A stretch of DNA of 64,000 bases from Chelydra serpentina (Eukaryota; Chordata; Testudines; Chelydridae): NCBI GenBank assembly GCA_037349315.1, contig JBAIAC010000027.1, positions 15,485,501-15,549,500 on the forward strand, given 5' to 3'. A program made the position numbers and the translations under genes. Below are positions 35,901 to 50,900 of the stretch, one piece after another. The stretch's first letter is position 1, and the number at the start of each line of letters is the position of its first letter. The notes beneath the pieces are model-generated. The model was not told the origin of the DNA. It saw only the letters and a list, made by a program, of their open reading frames with translations, and did no database searches.

Positions 35901-38900
35901 CACTCCAGAAGGTGGTTAGAGGAAGGGATTTTGCCTTCAGAAAGTTCTTTCCCAACTCGATAGTTCAGTTTTCCTATCCTCCTGTGGTTGCTTTTCTCTC
36001 AAGGCTTGTGAAGGTTTTGAAAACTGCTGCCAGATCCGAGAAGAAGGATCGGAATCTTCCACGTGTCGGGCTGGACTTGCTACGAGTGTCTGTGAAGGAA
36101 GGTGCTTTTGAACTCTTCTGGAAAGAAGCTGTGGAGAATGGGCTGCTTAAGGAAAAGTCGGGTCCTAACAGGTTTGTTTTAAAATGTCATTCATTGTTCT
36201 CAATATAATCTATTCTTCTGCTTCCTATCCGAACATAAGTTCTGCTGCTGTATGGTGACTAAAACCTGACCAACAAAAACTTGACAGATTTTTCATGAGA
36301 AATCCCCCTCCCCACACACACTTTTTTTCTTTTTAAAATATTTTTTTAACCCAGATCTAGTTGTGACAAACGGAAGAAGCAGCTTTGCTGCAATCTAGGA
36401 AATACCGCTTAAAATGTGGTGATGTTTCCTGTTCTTAATAACGGGGACAAAAAAATAGGCATATGTGACCATGAAGACCATGGATATTGGCAGAGGGTCT
36501 TAAGGGCAGATGTGCAACCTGAAACTACTTATAATTCTTCAATTGACTAGATTTCAGTGTAACAGTGTCCTTCTTAATGTGAGATTTGGAGGTGGGCCAG
36601 ATCCTGAAACTTGTGTCCAGTCCCCTTTGTGTGTTACTGTGGCCTGAATTCAAATCCTTAGGCCTTATGCGCACCTCTTTTGGTTTTGGATTTGACACAG
36701 AACCGAAAAGTATCGATTGTTTCCATTTCTAACACGAAGGTGTCTGAGACTGCAAGAGTTAGCTGTTTTTGCAAGTTTTCAGGGTAAGATACTAAAATAT
36801 TTTCAAGAACAAAGCTCATCAGTCATCTGCTGTATTGAGATTGATGCTGTTTGGAGCCAAAATCTTGAGAGAGATTGGTTTTTTGTTTTTTTTTGGCGCT
36901 GTTTAATCTGAACCTTGGTTTGTTCACAAACCTGCTCCCTGAAATCTGACCCGAATCCAGAGCCAAACACTGTTTCCTTGGCCTATTGCTAAGGGATTTT
37001 GTTAACTTGCTGCATGCAAGTTATAGGGAAAAAGAGACCATTTTCCAACAGGAGCTGCCCAAATCTTGTATTTCGGTGCTCGAATCAGCATCAGGATAGA
37101 TGGGTGAATGCTCATTTTATGCTCTGAAGGGCCGTTCTTTTACAAAATCTGCCCACCCGAGAGTGATAGGCTGGTAGTGTCCCTGTAGTCTTGACTGCTG
37201 TCCATTTCTTTACACCTCTGTGAAGCACATACAGGTGCTTTTCTTTCTCTGCCCTGTCCCTGTGTGTGGTGTTACTACTGTGTCCTTCGCTGAGGGAATC
37301 TGTTCTCTTTCCACTCAGTTACATGTGCTACCGGTTGCTGGGCAGCGCTCTCCCACTCTTGTCTCTGGACCAGCTACAGATTGTTCTCCGAGGGGAAGTG
37401 ATGCGGCACTATGGGGATCATGTGGTATCGGCTCAGGTAGGCATCCCTGTGAGGAGATGATGCTAAAGACCCATTACTCAAGAGCAAACCCTCCCCGATA
37501 TAGCCATTTTCAAAAATCCCACAACAGTATGGTTAGACCTTGTGTTGTGTAAGGCAGTATTCGCTGTAGGTATATTGGTCATTATGGCCTGAATTTGGAT
37601 TGTTCTTTATCTTCATTGTGTGTTAGTTTCTGGTCTTATTCCTCAACTGCTGTTATTTTAGGCTGAGATTTTTCAAAAGGGGTCAGCAATTGCCTAACTG
37701 TTTTTATTGACGTTGGGGTAAAATCCCCATTGACTTTGATGGGAGTGGAGTTAGGGCAATGCTGAGCACTTTTGAAAATCCCATCCTTAATTCATATAGT
37801 TTCTTTTTATTTTTCGTGGTGGGATATTTCCTCCGAGGACCCCAGACAGCACATGTGCGAGGTTTTGCCACACGGAGGTTGCCATTTTGTAGCGCAAAAT
37901 GGCGTCCTCCGCCCAGCATGACTTTGCAGGAACTGCATGTGTGAGATCACGCCGCATGGAGGACACCACTTTGCTCCCCAAAATGGCGTCCTCTGTGCAT
38001 TGTGACCTCTCACCCACTAGACATGTGAGATCACGCTGTGTGGAGCAAACTGGTGTCCTCCATATACACACACTCACGGGATTGCCGTGTCCCTGTCTGT
38101 TTATGGCGTGACCTCATTTGGGTCAGAACCCACAGTTTGGGAACTGCTGTGTTAAGTAGTTTACCATAAAATTGTTAAATAATCTGATTGGGGCTGAGAT
38201 GTGAAATTCACTGTAAAATTCATCCCTTTGGCTCCAAGAAAACTAAAATAGTCATTTTTTGAGGGACGTTGGGGGGAACTCACCAAAAAATGGCACTGGC
38301 TAGGCTCTGTGGGCTAGCGCAATCCTGTTGGCCTTTGCTGTGCACACAGCAGTCATTGCTCTTTTCTTTTTTGGGGCAAACCAGTGTTCCAAGCTTCCAT
38401 TGCTGGTATCACACCAGCAGCTGAAGTGCAGTGGTAGTCTGCAAGTGAGGGTAACAATGGCACCTTCTTGCTCTTTTTCTCTAATATCTGCAGACTTACA
38501 GTTTTAGTACATCTTGCTCCTGTTAGCCCTGCAAAGCCAGTACAGCTGTGGGAGAGTGGACTGAACTTTCTGTTCCTCTTTGTGCATCAATAGACTTGTC
38601 TACTAAATTCTGATCTGTCATCCTTGTACGAGGCCATGGGATTCTACAGGTGACATGGAAGGCCTAATTCAAAGGCATAGAAATAACTGCTGATCAATTT
38701 AATCTCCAGCACCTTTATTACTAGTTTGAGTTTCCAATCCCAGGTTAAATTAGCAGGGTTGGCAGTTGGGATACTGCCGCTGGGTTCTTACTTTCCTCCA
38801 AGTCACTGGTGCAGGCTATTGGAGACTGTGTGCTGATTTGGTGATTCCCCTGTTCCTGAAAACACATCAATCCATTTGTGGCGGGGGTGAGGGGTGGTTT

Positions 38901-41900
38901 TTTTTTACTAGTAAAGTGAGCACATTTGAGTTTGTTTAATCAAGAGACAACCAACATGAAACCCCTGCATCCTAGTGATACTCCGCTTTCAGCATAGAAT
39001 CACATTTTAATGAATTTTTTTGGGGTGATTCTGCTGATTTTGGACAATACTGACAGTACTGGAGGAGCTGACCAATAGAATGCAAATGTAAGCTCATTCA
39101 GTTGTGCTATGCAGACAATATCTTTCTGAGGCATATGTCTTATGGCCAAATGGATGTGGCTGCAGATTAATTACCTGTGATATTTACTGGCTTTCTAGTC
39201 TAGGGAACATTCAGTCTTTAAATTTCATTACTGCTCCAGCTTCCCTCATATCACCGTATTGATCTTGGCATTTCATAAAACAATTTGTTTAATTCACTTA
39301 GAAAAGTTGCATTATGTGGTTGGAATGGAGTCACTGTTCTTTTCCCCTGCAAGCTTTCTCCAGATACATTTTCACTCTCTTCACAGCACAGTCAAGTGAG
39401 TGGGGATGAATGTACGACGTAGTTCAAACACTGTGGGTTGTAAACAATCATCGGGAAAATGGGATAAATAAACGTGTCTAGTGCTGCTGGGCTGAAAGTT
39501 CTAACCCCCACAGACTGCTGTCTGTATCATTCTAGCATATGTGGAGTCTGGGTCTGGGATCTAGTGTAGATCTCAGCACTATTTACAACACTCCCAGACT
39601 CAAAATTTGAACCACTTGATCTGCACAGCTTTCAGAAAGCCTGATAGAACAGGCCAGATGAAACATTTATATGTGCTGTGTTTCTACTGCAGGAAGCTTA
39701 AGCAGTTCTCACAGACTTTTTGGGCAACAGTGCCAGCTGAGGGTTCTGAAAACCTCACCTATATGAGTCCATGTGGAGTCTGATCTACCTGGGAGGGAGG
39801 GCTACTTGCAGTTTGAGATTAAGATTTGGTGAAGTCCAAGATCAGTGACAGGTTAGAGCATGCAAAACTTCATTGCTGTTAGGTTTGCATATCTTTTATT
39901 TATTTATTTATTTATTTGCTCGGCCACTAGCTTCTTGGGTGACCTTGTGTAAGTCACTTCCCTTCTCTGTGCCTCAGCTTCCCCATCTGTAAAATGGAGC
40001 CCATGAGCTCCTTGTTGCACTTCGTGATCTACTGATATCTGATAGTACATCAAGCTAGCACATAGGGCTGACCTGACCACTGAAGGGGTGAGTGGGTTGT
40101 GAGGATCTGGAGTACTGGCACTGCCCCGGTGAATGTTCAGACCCAGGATTTATTGTACCAAGTGCAAGTACAGAGCAAGGTCAGTTTTGTACAGTGTCTG
40201 AGTGCATATTTTCTGTCTCCATCGTGCAATAGGATGGGCTGTAACCTGCTTGTATTGACTGTGCCTTTCAGCTTCCAGACCGGTTTAAGTTCGCTCCGGA
40301 GATGGAAACCTATGTTAACTCATTCCTAGAGGGCTGTGATGATCCAGAGAAGCAGCTGGCGGTGATGATTGGCTTCTCCACTCTGACCAATCAAGGCTAT
40401 CCGGTTGTGCCCAGCTTCTGGAAGGTGGTGAAACACTTGCAGCCTATAGTGTTGCTGAAATACGTCGACTGGCTCAAAAGGATGTTCCTTAGGCCAGATT
40501 TTGACTGCTGCTTAGATTTCACCACCAGCCGGCAAAAGCAGAACCAGGAGAAAGTAAATATGTAAGTGTGTTTACAGTACAACTCCCTCCTCTCTCCCAG
40601 ATCCGTGTTGTATGCATCTTCCCGTGTTTCGCTCCGTTTGGTTGGCCTGGGGGAGATGTAGGGCGTTTACAACAGCTGATTCCCAACGGCACTCTAAGCT
40701 GGTCCTAGGTCAGGAGCAGCTTGTGTTTTCTGTTCCCTTTATCCTTATTGGGAAATCATAGAAATTTCCTATTGGGAAAACCTGCTGGGAAAATCTAGGG
40801 GGATGGAGTCTCTGTAGCTGGTCTTTCTCACTGAGTCATTACTGTGCTACTACCCCCGCTGGGCACCGTCTGTCTTAACTGTTACTGTGGTGTGGTATGC
40901 CAGCGTGATGCTTCACCCCAGACATCGGCAAAAGCTTGTCAAGCGTTTTGTGATCTTCCCGGGTAAACAACACTATGTCAGTATGTTGTATTCTCCTTGT
41001 GAATAAAGATCTTCAATCATAGGAACATTCTTGCTTTTCCTAAAGCCGTTTTTTTGGTGGAACACAGAGGCTCACTGGATTAGAATTGATCTGAGTTCGT
41101 ATTTGTGTATAAAGTGCGTTTATACCAGCTGAAGAGCAAATGCAGGTTGCTTAGGAAAGGTACCTTTATACATGCACCTGTCACTTCTCTCTGCGTGTAT
41201 GTCAGTGTATGCTGCATTCTAGCTGATTTCTGACTATATAAGGCCTTTGAGCTGCTGAAAGTCTATGCAGTATTCAGATTCTCATCACCCATTGAGATGA
41301 GACCCATTCAGGGTTTTCTTATCCAGTGCAGTGTCTGAGCTTCTGTTTTATAATTGTATCCATTTGCTTATTGAAAGGACCCAGCACCGAGTGGTTCGGC
41401 TGAGAAAATGGATTATTGCCCGACTAGTCAGTATCATTGACAGTCAAGGGAAGAAGGAAGAGGATTTGGTGATGGATGTTGTCAGGTGAGAAGGATTTAA
41501 AGACTACTTAGTCCAACCCAATGGTGGGTGATTCTTGCTAGAAGGCTGGAGTGGTACTGAAGCAACTGGCAAGCAACCTTGGGCCAGTCACTTAGGGTAA
41601 CATTTTCAAAAGTGCCAAAATTACTTAGGAGCCTAACTCCCATGGATTTTCAGTAAGACTTAGGTTACTTAGGCACTTCATAGGTACTTTGAAAATTATA
41701 CCCCAAACTTTTGTGCCAGAGTTTCCAAAGGTATGTAGGTGTCTATCTGCACTTTCAAGCACCTAAATACCTTTTAAAAAGTTGGTCTTTGTGCCTAAAT
41801 GAGTATTGTAGTAATAAAAATGACGTTGCAGGGTGTTCAGGGCCTTCTTCGAGGTACTGAGCACCCTCCTCTTCCATTAACTGCAGGTACCTGGTGGGGT

Positions 41901-44900
41901 CAGGTGCCTATAGGATTGATGAGGCTTAATTAAAATTTGTGAAGTGCTCGGAGATGCTTGGATGAGAAATGCTAGATAAGCACATGCTGTTTACAATATT
42001 GAATTTGCTTTTTATAAAGGCTGCTTTGTATAGTTACACCGGACCCAAATCAACTTTTCATTCTGCTCTCTTCCTTTCTCCCCTCTAGGTTTTGCTTCTT
42101 TCATGCTTTCTTCGAGACCCAGAAACCAACCTCTGAAATACCAGAGACGAAATCCCTCCCCTCAGTACCTCTGGATGGACAGTCTCACTCAACGGCTGCA
42201 AACTTGTTTTTCAGGTATGGACTTTGCCTGTGTGCATTTAATGTTGGAAACTGATCTCCTTTCCAGAGAGAAGGAGCATATTATTATTTATTAGTTGTAT
42301 TGTGAATGGCCGGGGCTTCTAGGCGCTAAGACAAGTACCCCATGATGATAGGTGCTGTACAAACACAGAACAAAAAGATGGTCTCTGCCCCCAGAGAACT
42401 TACAATATAAGTGCCAGGAAACAATATTGTCTAAATAGACAAGACAAACACAGGGTAGGGGAATGGGTAGGACACACAAGCAGAGTGAACAATGTGATGG
42501 TGGCAAACATCATGTTCATTTAACAATTTGTGTGTGTGGGGGGGGGTTACTTAGGAGAGTGTCAGCTAAATGGGGAAAAAAGGGATGGGGGAGGGGGACA
42601 GGACAGGTGTAGCGGGAAACTGAGGTGAGAAGGGAGGGGGAGGGTTGGCGCCAACAGCCCATCAGCACAGGGCTCAGCCAGCCAGAACATTCTGGAATTT
42701 TGACTGGAATGTCCTGAGGTCCCAGCTTCGGCCACTTCTGAGGAGTCTCTGGCTGGCTTCTCTGGGGTGGGGGGAAGGCACTGCCTTGTCCTGGTGCCCC
42801 CAGGGGTGTGTGGTGTCTCCCCTGCCCAGTTGTGGGTCCGGGAGGGGTGCTGGGGGGCGGGATGTGGCTGGACCTCGTATTGCCCCCTCCCCTGCAGTAC
42901 GGCAGTCCCTGCTTTGGGTATGTCTGGCCCTACCAGGCGTGTGGCAGCAGACGGGGGTTATTGCTCTTCTGTTGCATTAAGTGTTGCGTGCTTGTGCATC
43001 AGTGCAGCCGTACCTGAAAGCCCTTTCCTTAGAGGTCTTGGGTAAAACGTCCTACAAATGCTTGTGCTTCTTAACACAAAGTAACTGACCCAAACCGTAT
43101 CTGTGCAGTGCTGAGGTGAGGCCAGATTGCCTTTCTCCTCCAATTTCCGTTTGGCCCCCATTGTCTCGGCAGCACTGGCTGAGGGGAGCACTATTTATGG
43201 ACTCCAGAGAGGGGTTTTTTGTTGTGACACTGCAGAGCCTGGCCGGGTCGCGTGGCTGCCCTCTGTTGCCTGCCAGTGGTGGAATATAATGCCAGTGATC
43301 CAAATTCCCTCGATCCCAAAAGCCTAGTTATCCGAATCCACAGTGTGTTCCTGATGTAGCCCGTGTTAGTTAAAATAAGTATCGGTTTATCTGCCCACCT
43401 GGTTATAGGCAAGTTTCGGCTGCCCCATTTGGACGAACAGGAGTGCGTTGTTTTGGGGACCTGCTGATTGGTGCTCCACTCACCCTGCCTATTCTTAGGC
43501 AAAAGAAATGGAGGATTGATCTCAGGGACATTGCTGCATCTAAGCTCGGGGAGGGGGGCAGCGTGCTCAAGTTCCCCTCTGTTGGAGGTCGGGAGAAGGG
43601 AGGAGGAGGTGGGGAGAGTATAATGAGGGGAGCTGTCACTTTGCAAAGAATCCTGTGAAGCGTTGTGGGATAAAGGGTTTGGGGAAGGATGGTCTTGTGG
43701 TTATAAGACACTGGACTGAGAGTTGGGAGACCTGGGTTTAATTCCCAGCTCTGCCACAGACTCCCTTGGTGACCTTGGGCAAGGTACTTAATATCCCCTG
43801 TGGCCCAGTTCTCCATCTGTAAAATGAGGATCATGCTTCCTGTTCCTCCCCTGTTTAAATAGATTGTAAGCCCTTCAGGGCAGGGACTCCTCTGACTTTG
43901 TGATTGGACAGCACTTAGCACAGCTGGTCTTGGTTGTGGCCTTTAGATCCTGCTGTAGTACAAATGGGGCCGCAGAAGAGAACCGTGGCTACATTTTGGG
44001 CCCTGGAAGCAAAAACCTTGCAAACTGATGTTAAATTAAATAAATCTGTGGCGCTACCCAGAAAGGAATAGAATGAGTGAGCTGTGTTTTGAGACCGGTT
44101 CCTCTAACTCATCCCAGCCATTGTGGTGTTGGGAACGGACAGTGGAATAAATCAGGCTCAGTGGAGCGCTAGTCCATAATTAGTGTGTCTCGGTGCTATA
44201 ATAATCCAGTAACTAATGATAACAGCAGCAGTTCTCCATGTTAATGTGGGCTCTCTCTGCTGTCTGCTTGCTTTTCAGTCTGCTTCAGATTTTAAACTCT
44301 CTGCCCGTGCTGGGAGACACGGCGGAAGCTGCAGCCCTGAGGGAGAAGCACATCCACGGCGTGACTGCAGACAGGAACCTGTGGATCTACCTCATTATCC
44401 AGTACGCCAGCGTTCTCCTGTCCCATGAGAAGCACGTCAAGGCCGTGACTCCTTTCACCGCCGAACAGAGGGCTGCTTGGGACCGGTGAGAGGCTTGGGA
44501 AACCAGATGAAGTCTGGTGACTAGCACTGTTCCCTCTAAGCTGTGTGCGCGCGCACACAGATCCGAAACCCCGCGCACACGGCGAAACACCGTGCGCACA
44601 GAAGTTTGCACAGAAGCCCAACAATTTGCATAGAAGACATTTTTTGCGCACACGGCCTGTTAAAAATTAGAGGGGACATTGGTGACTAGCTGTGGGGATG
44701 AGGAAGTGCAATGGGAATGGCTGACACATGCAGGAAATCGAGGCTTCTGTGGCAGAGTGCAAGAGATTTGGGGAGAATGTGCCCCATGCATGTGTTTGCC
44801 TGGACCCTTTTGTTGGTGTCTCCAAGGCTGTGAGCTATGCCTCTGCTTTTGGGTCAGATCGTCCTAGAGCAGCTGATGTGTCTAGACTGATGGGTCTAGG

Positions 44901-47900
44901 TATGTAACATGAGACAGTGGAAGCTGCCTGACTGAATAAGCATTTCCTGCACTGTGGGTGAAGCAGCCTATATCTGCCTGCTTAGTCTCTGCTGAGGGTG
45001 TATCTTAGATGTTGGAAGTGAATAAGCCCAGTTGGGGCACCTAGTCCAGTGACTTGGCCAGTGCAGGATTGTTCCCTATACTGTACTATGCTTTTTATTG
45101 CTTTGTCCAGTGTGGTTGAACTGTCCTAAACAGTACGGTTCCGTTCCTTCCCTTTGGAGACCCGTCCTTGATGTTTTGTTAGTCTGTGGAATTCTGCCTG
45201 AAATCCAGCCTGTATTTTCCCTTTAACTTCACCCCATTGCTCCTAGCTAGACTTCCTTGCACCAACTCTAACTCTCCCTCTTGTTCCTTCCTCCCTTCAG
45301 ATACTTGTTGATGGTCATGTGGGTTCCCACTCCCATTAGCTTTCCCAGGCTGGATTTCTCTTTTAATCTTTCCTCCTAGAAGGCCAGTTCCTTTGGCCCT
45401 CATCTGACTGTTCTTTTCTGAACTCATTCTCCTCTAAATGAGTGTGCTGTTTCTGTGTATTCAGCTGGTCTATTGGGAATCCACGTCTTGCCTTAAAGAC
45501 ATTGTTATTTAGAAACCATACAGAGAGTGCTGTTGCGAGAATTAAAGAGAAGATATCTATTACTGCCAGTTGTTAGTCAAAGACAGATCCTTTCCTACAT
45601 GCTTTGATGTCATTCTGGTCTAGTTAAATTGCCTCTGAATATTTGAAGTGGTGCAGTTGATCTTGCTGGTCCCTGCACTGGTTATTTTTTAAGCTCTTGC
45701 TCTTGTCTGAGATGACATGGACTTTATCTTGTAACACTGAAAGGCCCATCACCGTTTGTCTCTTCAGAATGCTGCAGTCTCTGGAGAACCTGCAGAAGAA
45801 AGAGAAGGAGTCCCGCAGCATGGAAATCTTCGCTTTCCAGCACCTTCTGCTCTTAGTGGGCATTCATCTGTTCAAGGTAACAGTCGTCGTGCATATTGAG
45901 CTATATAAACCATGCTGGTGTCTGCTGGGCTTTCTGAACTGCTGGCAGAAACAGTTTGACAGTTCCTTTGTGTTTGACAAGATATGATCCTTCAGAATTT
46001 CCGGCTATTTAAATGAAGGGGCCAGTAGGACAGGAATCCAACGCTGGTCATAAGCATTGAGCTTTCAGCCAACAAAGGAAATGCGTTTGGCTGTCAGGGA
46101 GGGAGCAAGAGTGACCGGGAGTTGGAATCCTGGTTTCTAGTCCCAGCTCAGCCTCCAATTTGCTGTGTGACTGTGGCAGGTCGCATACTTTCTTTGCTCC
46201 TAAGTGGGATAACGTTGCTGCCTTCTCTGTGGTGTTGTGGTGATTGATTAGCGTCTGTAAATGTTTGGAGTTCCATGGGTGAGTGGTATTATATACATGC
46301 AAAGTTATTAATACGGGGGTGGAGGAGGGGAGGACTCGTGTTGGACTGTCCATCAGTCACCTAGTTTAAAATATAAAGAGGATCCGGAAATACATTGTGC
46401 ATAGTGCTGCTATATTCAGACCCTCCACTTTGGCATTGGCACCTTGTTCAAATAAGAATCGTGTCTGCTACTAGTAATAGAAAACAACCAGAAAACCCTC
46501 ACTGTATTTCTTATCTTGGCCACCCCAGCTACCAGCTTTGCACGGTCTACAGCTCAGATGTGTGCTATGGGGTGGCCTGGTGCTGACGGCCAAGGTGGGC
46601 TCTTCAGTTGTACGTTCTGCTGGAACTGGAATCCCTGGTCTGAGCTATAATATAATGATCACGTGCGCTATATACACAGAAGACCAGCAAAGCGTTTCCT
46701 GGCAGTTAATGACTGGAAAGTGAAGGGCTTTAAACCTGCCCTCTCCTTGCAGAATTGTTCTACGTACAAAAATCCTTTTTGAAGGGATTTGTGTTGGGCA
46801 GTTGCCTCTGAAGTGTTGAGCCCCCTTCCTTCCCATGGACTTGACTCCCAACTCTCCAGGGCACTTTCCTGATGCCCTGCACAGCCCTGAAGCGCTGGGT
46901 TCAGTAGGTTCCCAGCTAGTCCTGTTAACTCCTGTCCTTTGTCCTGCCATATCCACATGGTTGAGATGACAACCCCAACGTGTCTGTGTGCCTAGCATCC
47001 TAATGGTGGCATGTTTTTCTGAATTCGAGAGCAGAGATGGGTACATTTCTTGCATTGGTAGAGGGTATTCACTGCCTGGCTTCTCTCTCTGCTCCTGTTT
47101 TACATCAAACAGACTCCGGCAGAAACCCAGGACCTTCTGAATGACCTTCTGAACTGCATTGAGAGGGCGTTTGACAAGAAATCCAAGAAGAAGAAGCCTG
47201 GTGAGTTCTGGTCTCGAGAGAGAGACTTGGGGAATTATTAACAATCCTCTAACCTGTTAAGATGTTTTCCATTGGCCAGAGCACACTGGGAGCCTGCCAA
47301 AATATAAAGCCCGTCTTAAAACAAAACCAGAGGAAGTGCACTACAAACCAGCGGGAGCTAGGTCCTGCCCTCTGCGGAGAATGTTGATTTTGGTGGAGGA
47401 GGAAGTGGGGTGTGTTTCTTCCCTTCCTCAATCATACAGAAATACTAGGTGCCACACCCTGACCGTTGCAATCCTTGTCAGCTGGGGGTCGGCTTATCGT
47501 CCTCTCTCACCAGCAGGTGTGTATGGTGCCCATTCAAAGGTGCTCAAAACCTACTTCCCCATGTAACTAATTACCTTCCTCACCCACCTCAGGAGAAGAG
47601 TCTGGGGTATATACTCTGAGATCCTGAGCACCCGAATACTATAGTGATGGCCATGTTCTATATGACAAGAGTAGTTTTCTTGGTTAGAAGCTCAGGACAA
47701 GGATTCTAGATAAATATCAGGAGGGAATCATCTTTAGGAGCTTGGTCTGAATTTTTACTTGTGAACAAACTATTTCTTAACCACTGAAAGCTAAATTCAT
47801 CGCTGGCATACGTGGGAGCTTCTCCAGTGGATTAGTGGCATCTGCTTTGCCAGCAGTGAATTTGGCTTACGCCATCTGCTTTGAGTGTGGTTATTTGAAA

Positions 47901-50900
47901 TGGCTGTTCTCTAAGGTAATCCTTACGGTAGAGCGAGTAACTGCTGCATGATCCAGTGATTGCAGCTGAGCCCTGGGAGACAGGACTCCTGGGTTCTAAT
48001 TCTGGCTCAGTCACTGGACTTGTTGTGTTGGACAACTTGTCACCTCTCTGTGCCTCAGTTTCCCCATGTGAGGATAATACCTGACTTGCAGGGTGTATTG
48101 TGAGGCTTAAGCCTTTCCCTTAACTAATTTTTTCCACGGAGAGGCACAGTAATTCATGTAAAAGATATGGCATAGAAAACCAAGCATCAAAAACCAAGCA
48201 AGGGATTACATAAACATGCCTCGTTAGATTATTAAAGTAGAACTTGTTACATTGTGGGGCCAATAGGACCTCAAGATCCCATGGAAAACCCAGATACAAA
48301 AGAGCATAGTTAAGTTATAAGCTCTGGGGATTGTGGAAGGAAATGAGAGAGAGAGAGAGAGAATTCAAATTAACTTTCCCTTGGCCAAGAGGGTAGGAAG
48401 ACTAATGGAGTGTCCAACTCATTGGGAGCAAAGGGCTAAATTCCGTGCTTATTCGTGTGAAGGCCAAGGTATAAATTCAGAACTGTTTGCTCCCCACAGC
48501 ACACCGGGTGCCCACTGGCATTAGAGGGAGGTTTGCACGGAGATCGGGGTGAACATGACCTGTATCGATTAGCTAAGTGCTCCGTGATAAGTGGGCCAGT
48601 GCGTTTTTGTTATATTCATCACTTGGTGAGATCATCTGCTCCTTTGGGCCACTGTTGCTAGAGTTGCCCTTTGTTTTTCTTTCTTCACCATCCTCCTTTC
48701 TGTTTCTCTCTTCCCCTCCAAGCCTTCCCATCTTTGAGAGTCTTCTTTGTTTGTCCCTGTGGCAACTCTCGATTCCCCTGCCTGAGGGCGTCACTTCCAC
48801 TCCCTGCCCCTATCGTCCATGGAAATGATCAGCCGTTCAATGGTTAATGTTGTCATTATGAGTGTTGGGATTTAAAGTTCACCCTTCAATCGGATTAATG
48901 GGAATGAGGGGAGTTTGCTCCTTCAAGTCATTGGTTCCAGGCTGTCCGTAGATTCAGGCATCAGTTACCCTTGGTTCACTTTGGAAGGTTTTCTCTCTAG
49001 TTATAAGGCAAGAAATTTACTACTATTTTTTTTTTTTTTTAAATGAAAGCTGAGATTCTGGAGAATGTGAATATTTCAGGCAGGCTGGATCCGTCCTGCC
49101 TGCTCTGTATGTGACACCCCTGATCTAGTGGGTGGGGCACTAGCCTGTGACTCAGCAGACCAGTGTTCAATTCATAACTCCTCCATAGACTGCCTGTGTG
49201 GCCTTGGGCACGTTGTGCTTTATCTACCCTGTGCCTACGTTCCCCATCTGTAAAGTGGGGCTATCGCTTCCCTGACTCAGTGGGGGTGGGGACAAATCCA
49301 TTAACGGTTGTGAGGAACTTGAATACTAAGGCAGCGAGAGCCTTTACGTACCTAGATATAGGCCTGTGGAGCAAACCAGATAGCAGGACTGGCCAGGTCT
49401 GTTACCTGGTGGAATGCTCGTTTGCTTTAGGCTGTGTTCTAAAGAAGATTTTAGGTCTGTCATCTTTACAGTGACAGTAACCTTTTCAATACAATTGCAT
49501 CACCTAGCAACATACTGTATTATTCCCAGTCCACGTCACTGCAGGAAAACCTGAGTTCTTCCCCCCTTTGGCTAACGTTGTTTTTTTTGCCTGGTGGAGG
49601 TGTCTGCAGCCCTTTCTTTGAAGCACCTTGAGAGCCTGGTGCCCAAGTTTTAATTTCTCCTCTGCTGATGCCTTTCTTGTTTCCTGCACAGATGACGAAG
49701 AGCCAGAATGGGTAGAGGTGATTGTGGAAATTCTTCTATCCCTCCTCTCCCAGCCCAGCCTACTCATGCGCCGGGTCTCCAAAAGTGTGTTTGGACGCAT
49801 ATGTCCTTACCTGTCAAAGAAAGCCCTGCACCTGATCCTGAATGTAAGTGAGGGATCTGGGGTGGGAACTGAATTGGTTGACGTTTCTGATTGTTTTACA
49901 AATAAAGGGAGGTTTTGGTTAAATGAGGACGGTAAGGGGGGCATCCTATGGCTCAGAGGGTTTTGGTAAAGGAGATAGCTCCTTCACCTTCTAGGTTGCA
50001 GCCTGCTATCTAGCTGCCTGTGTCATTCTAGGTCCAGGAGTATGTGTCCAGTTTCTAGCTCAGGGGTTAAAGGAGAGGCCTCCATGAGAGTGCATGCTAT
50101 GAAATGGGAATGTCCTCAAATACGTACTTCTGAGTCTTAAAAGAATCTTATGAGAGGATTTGTGCAGGGCCACCTGTTCTTAAACCAGCGAACCTGGGGA
50201 CAGTTTATATTTGGCCCCTTTTTCCCTTTGTTATCTTTAGTTTAGTTTAGGAAATTATTGTGTCACTTTATACATCAGTGTGCTTATGTTTTAGCATGTA
50301 TGGTCATTTAAAAAAAAAAAGCTATAAGTACCTGAAATTCAAACTCTGAATGAATAGGGTCACATCACTACCTAATGTTGCATCTTATGAGAGAATAATC
50401 TATTAATTGCAAAAAAGCAACTAGAAAGTACTTCCTATGAGGAATATAATGTGTATTATGAATTAAAATAGATGTTTGTTCATTTTACCACTCTCTTCCT
50501 CTCATATTTTCCTTTCCCCTCTTATTTGTTAGCTGTAGAAGTATCATGTGGCTTTTTTCAAATTTTCTGGTATGGGTTTCCATAAATAGCAAGTATAAAA
50601 GTATTGACACAAGCTAGAAAGCTATGTTTTTCTAGCCTGTTATAACTTTAACTTGGTCATTTTTCAGCTAATTCAGTTTGCTGAAAACAGCTGTACATTG
50701 TGTATTAAAAAAAAAAATCAAAGTAAAACTTATTTGGAAAACTCTTCCACAGGTTCTTGATCCAGAGCAAGATCAGGATGAGGAAAGTGCTGTTGTTGTG
50801 ATGGAAGAAACAGACAAGAAGAAGAAAACTTTGCTGGAGGATACGGTAACTCTCCTTCATTTATGGAAATAATCTTCCATCCCTGAGCATTGAAAACAGT

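Noticed and set aside
40551..40556. Alternative exon 9 donor AAA|GTAAAT
   Set aside because: It gives the wrong phase for exon 10 and is a poorer consensus than the GTAAGT eight bases downstream.
43191..43921. Overlapping minus-strand open frames of 151 and 172 codons in intron 11
   Set aside because: They partly overlap a MIR-like SINE and show no domain or splice structure.
46645..47244. 199-codon minus-strand open frame
   Set aside because: It spans antisense to MYBBP1A exon 14 and intron 13 with no recognisable domain; probably chance.
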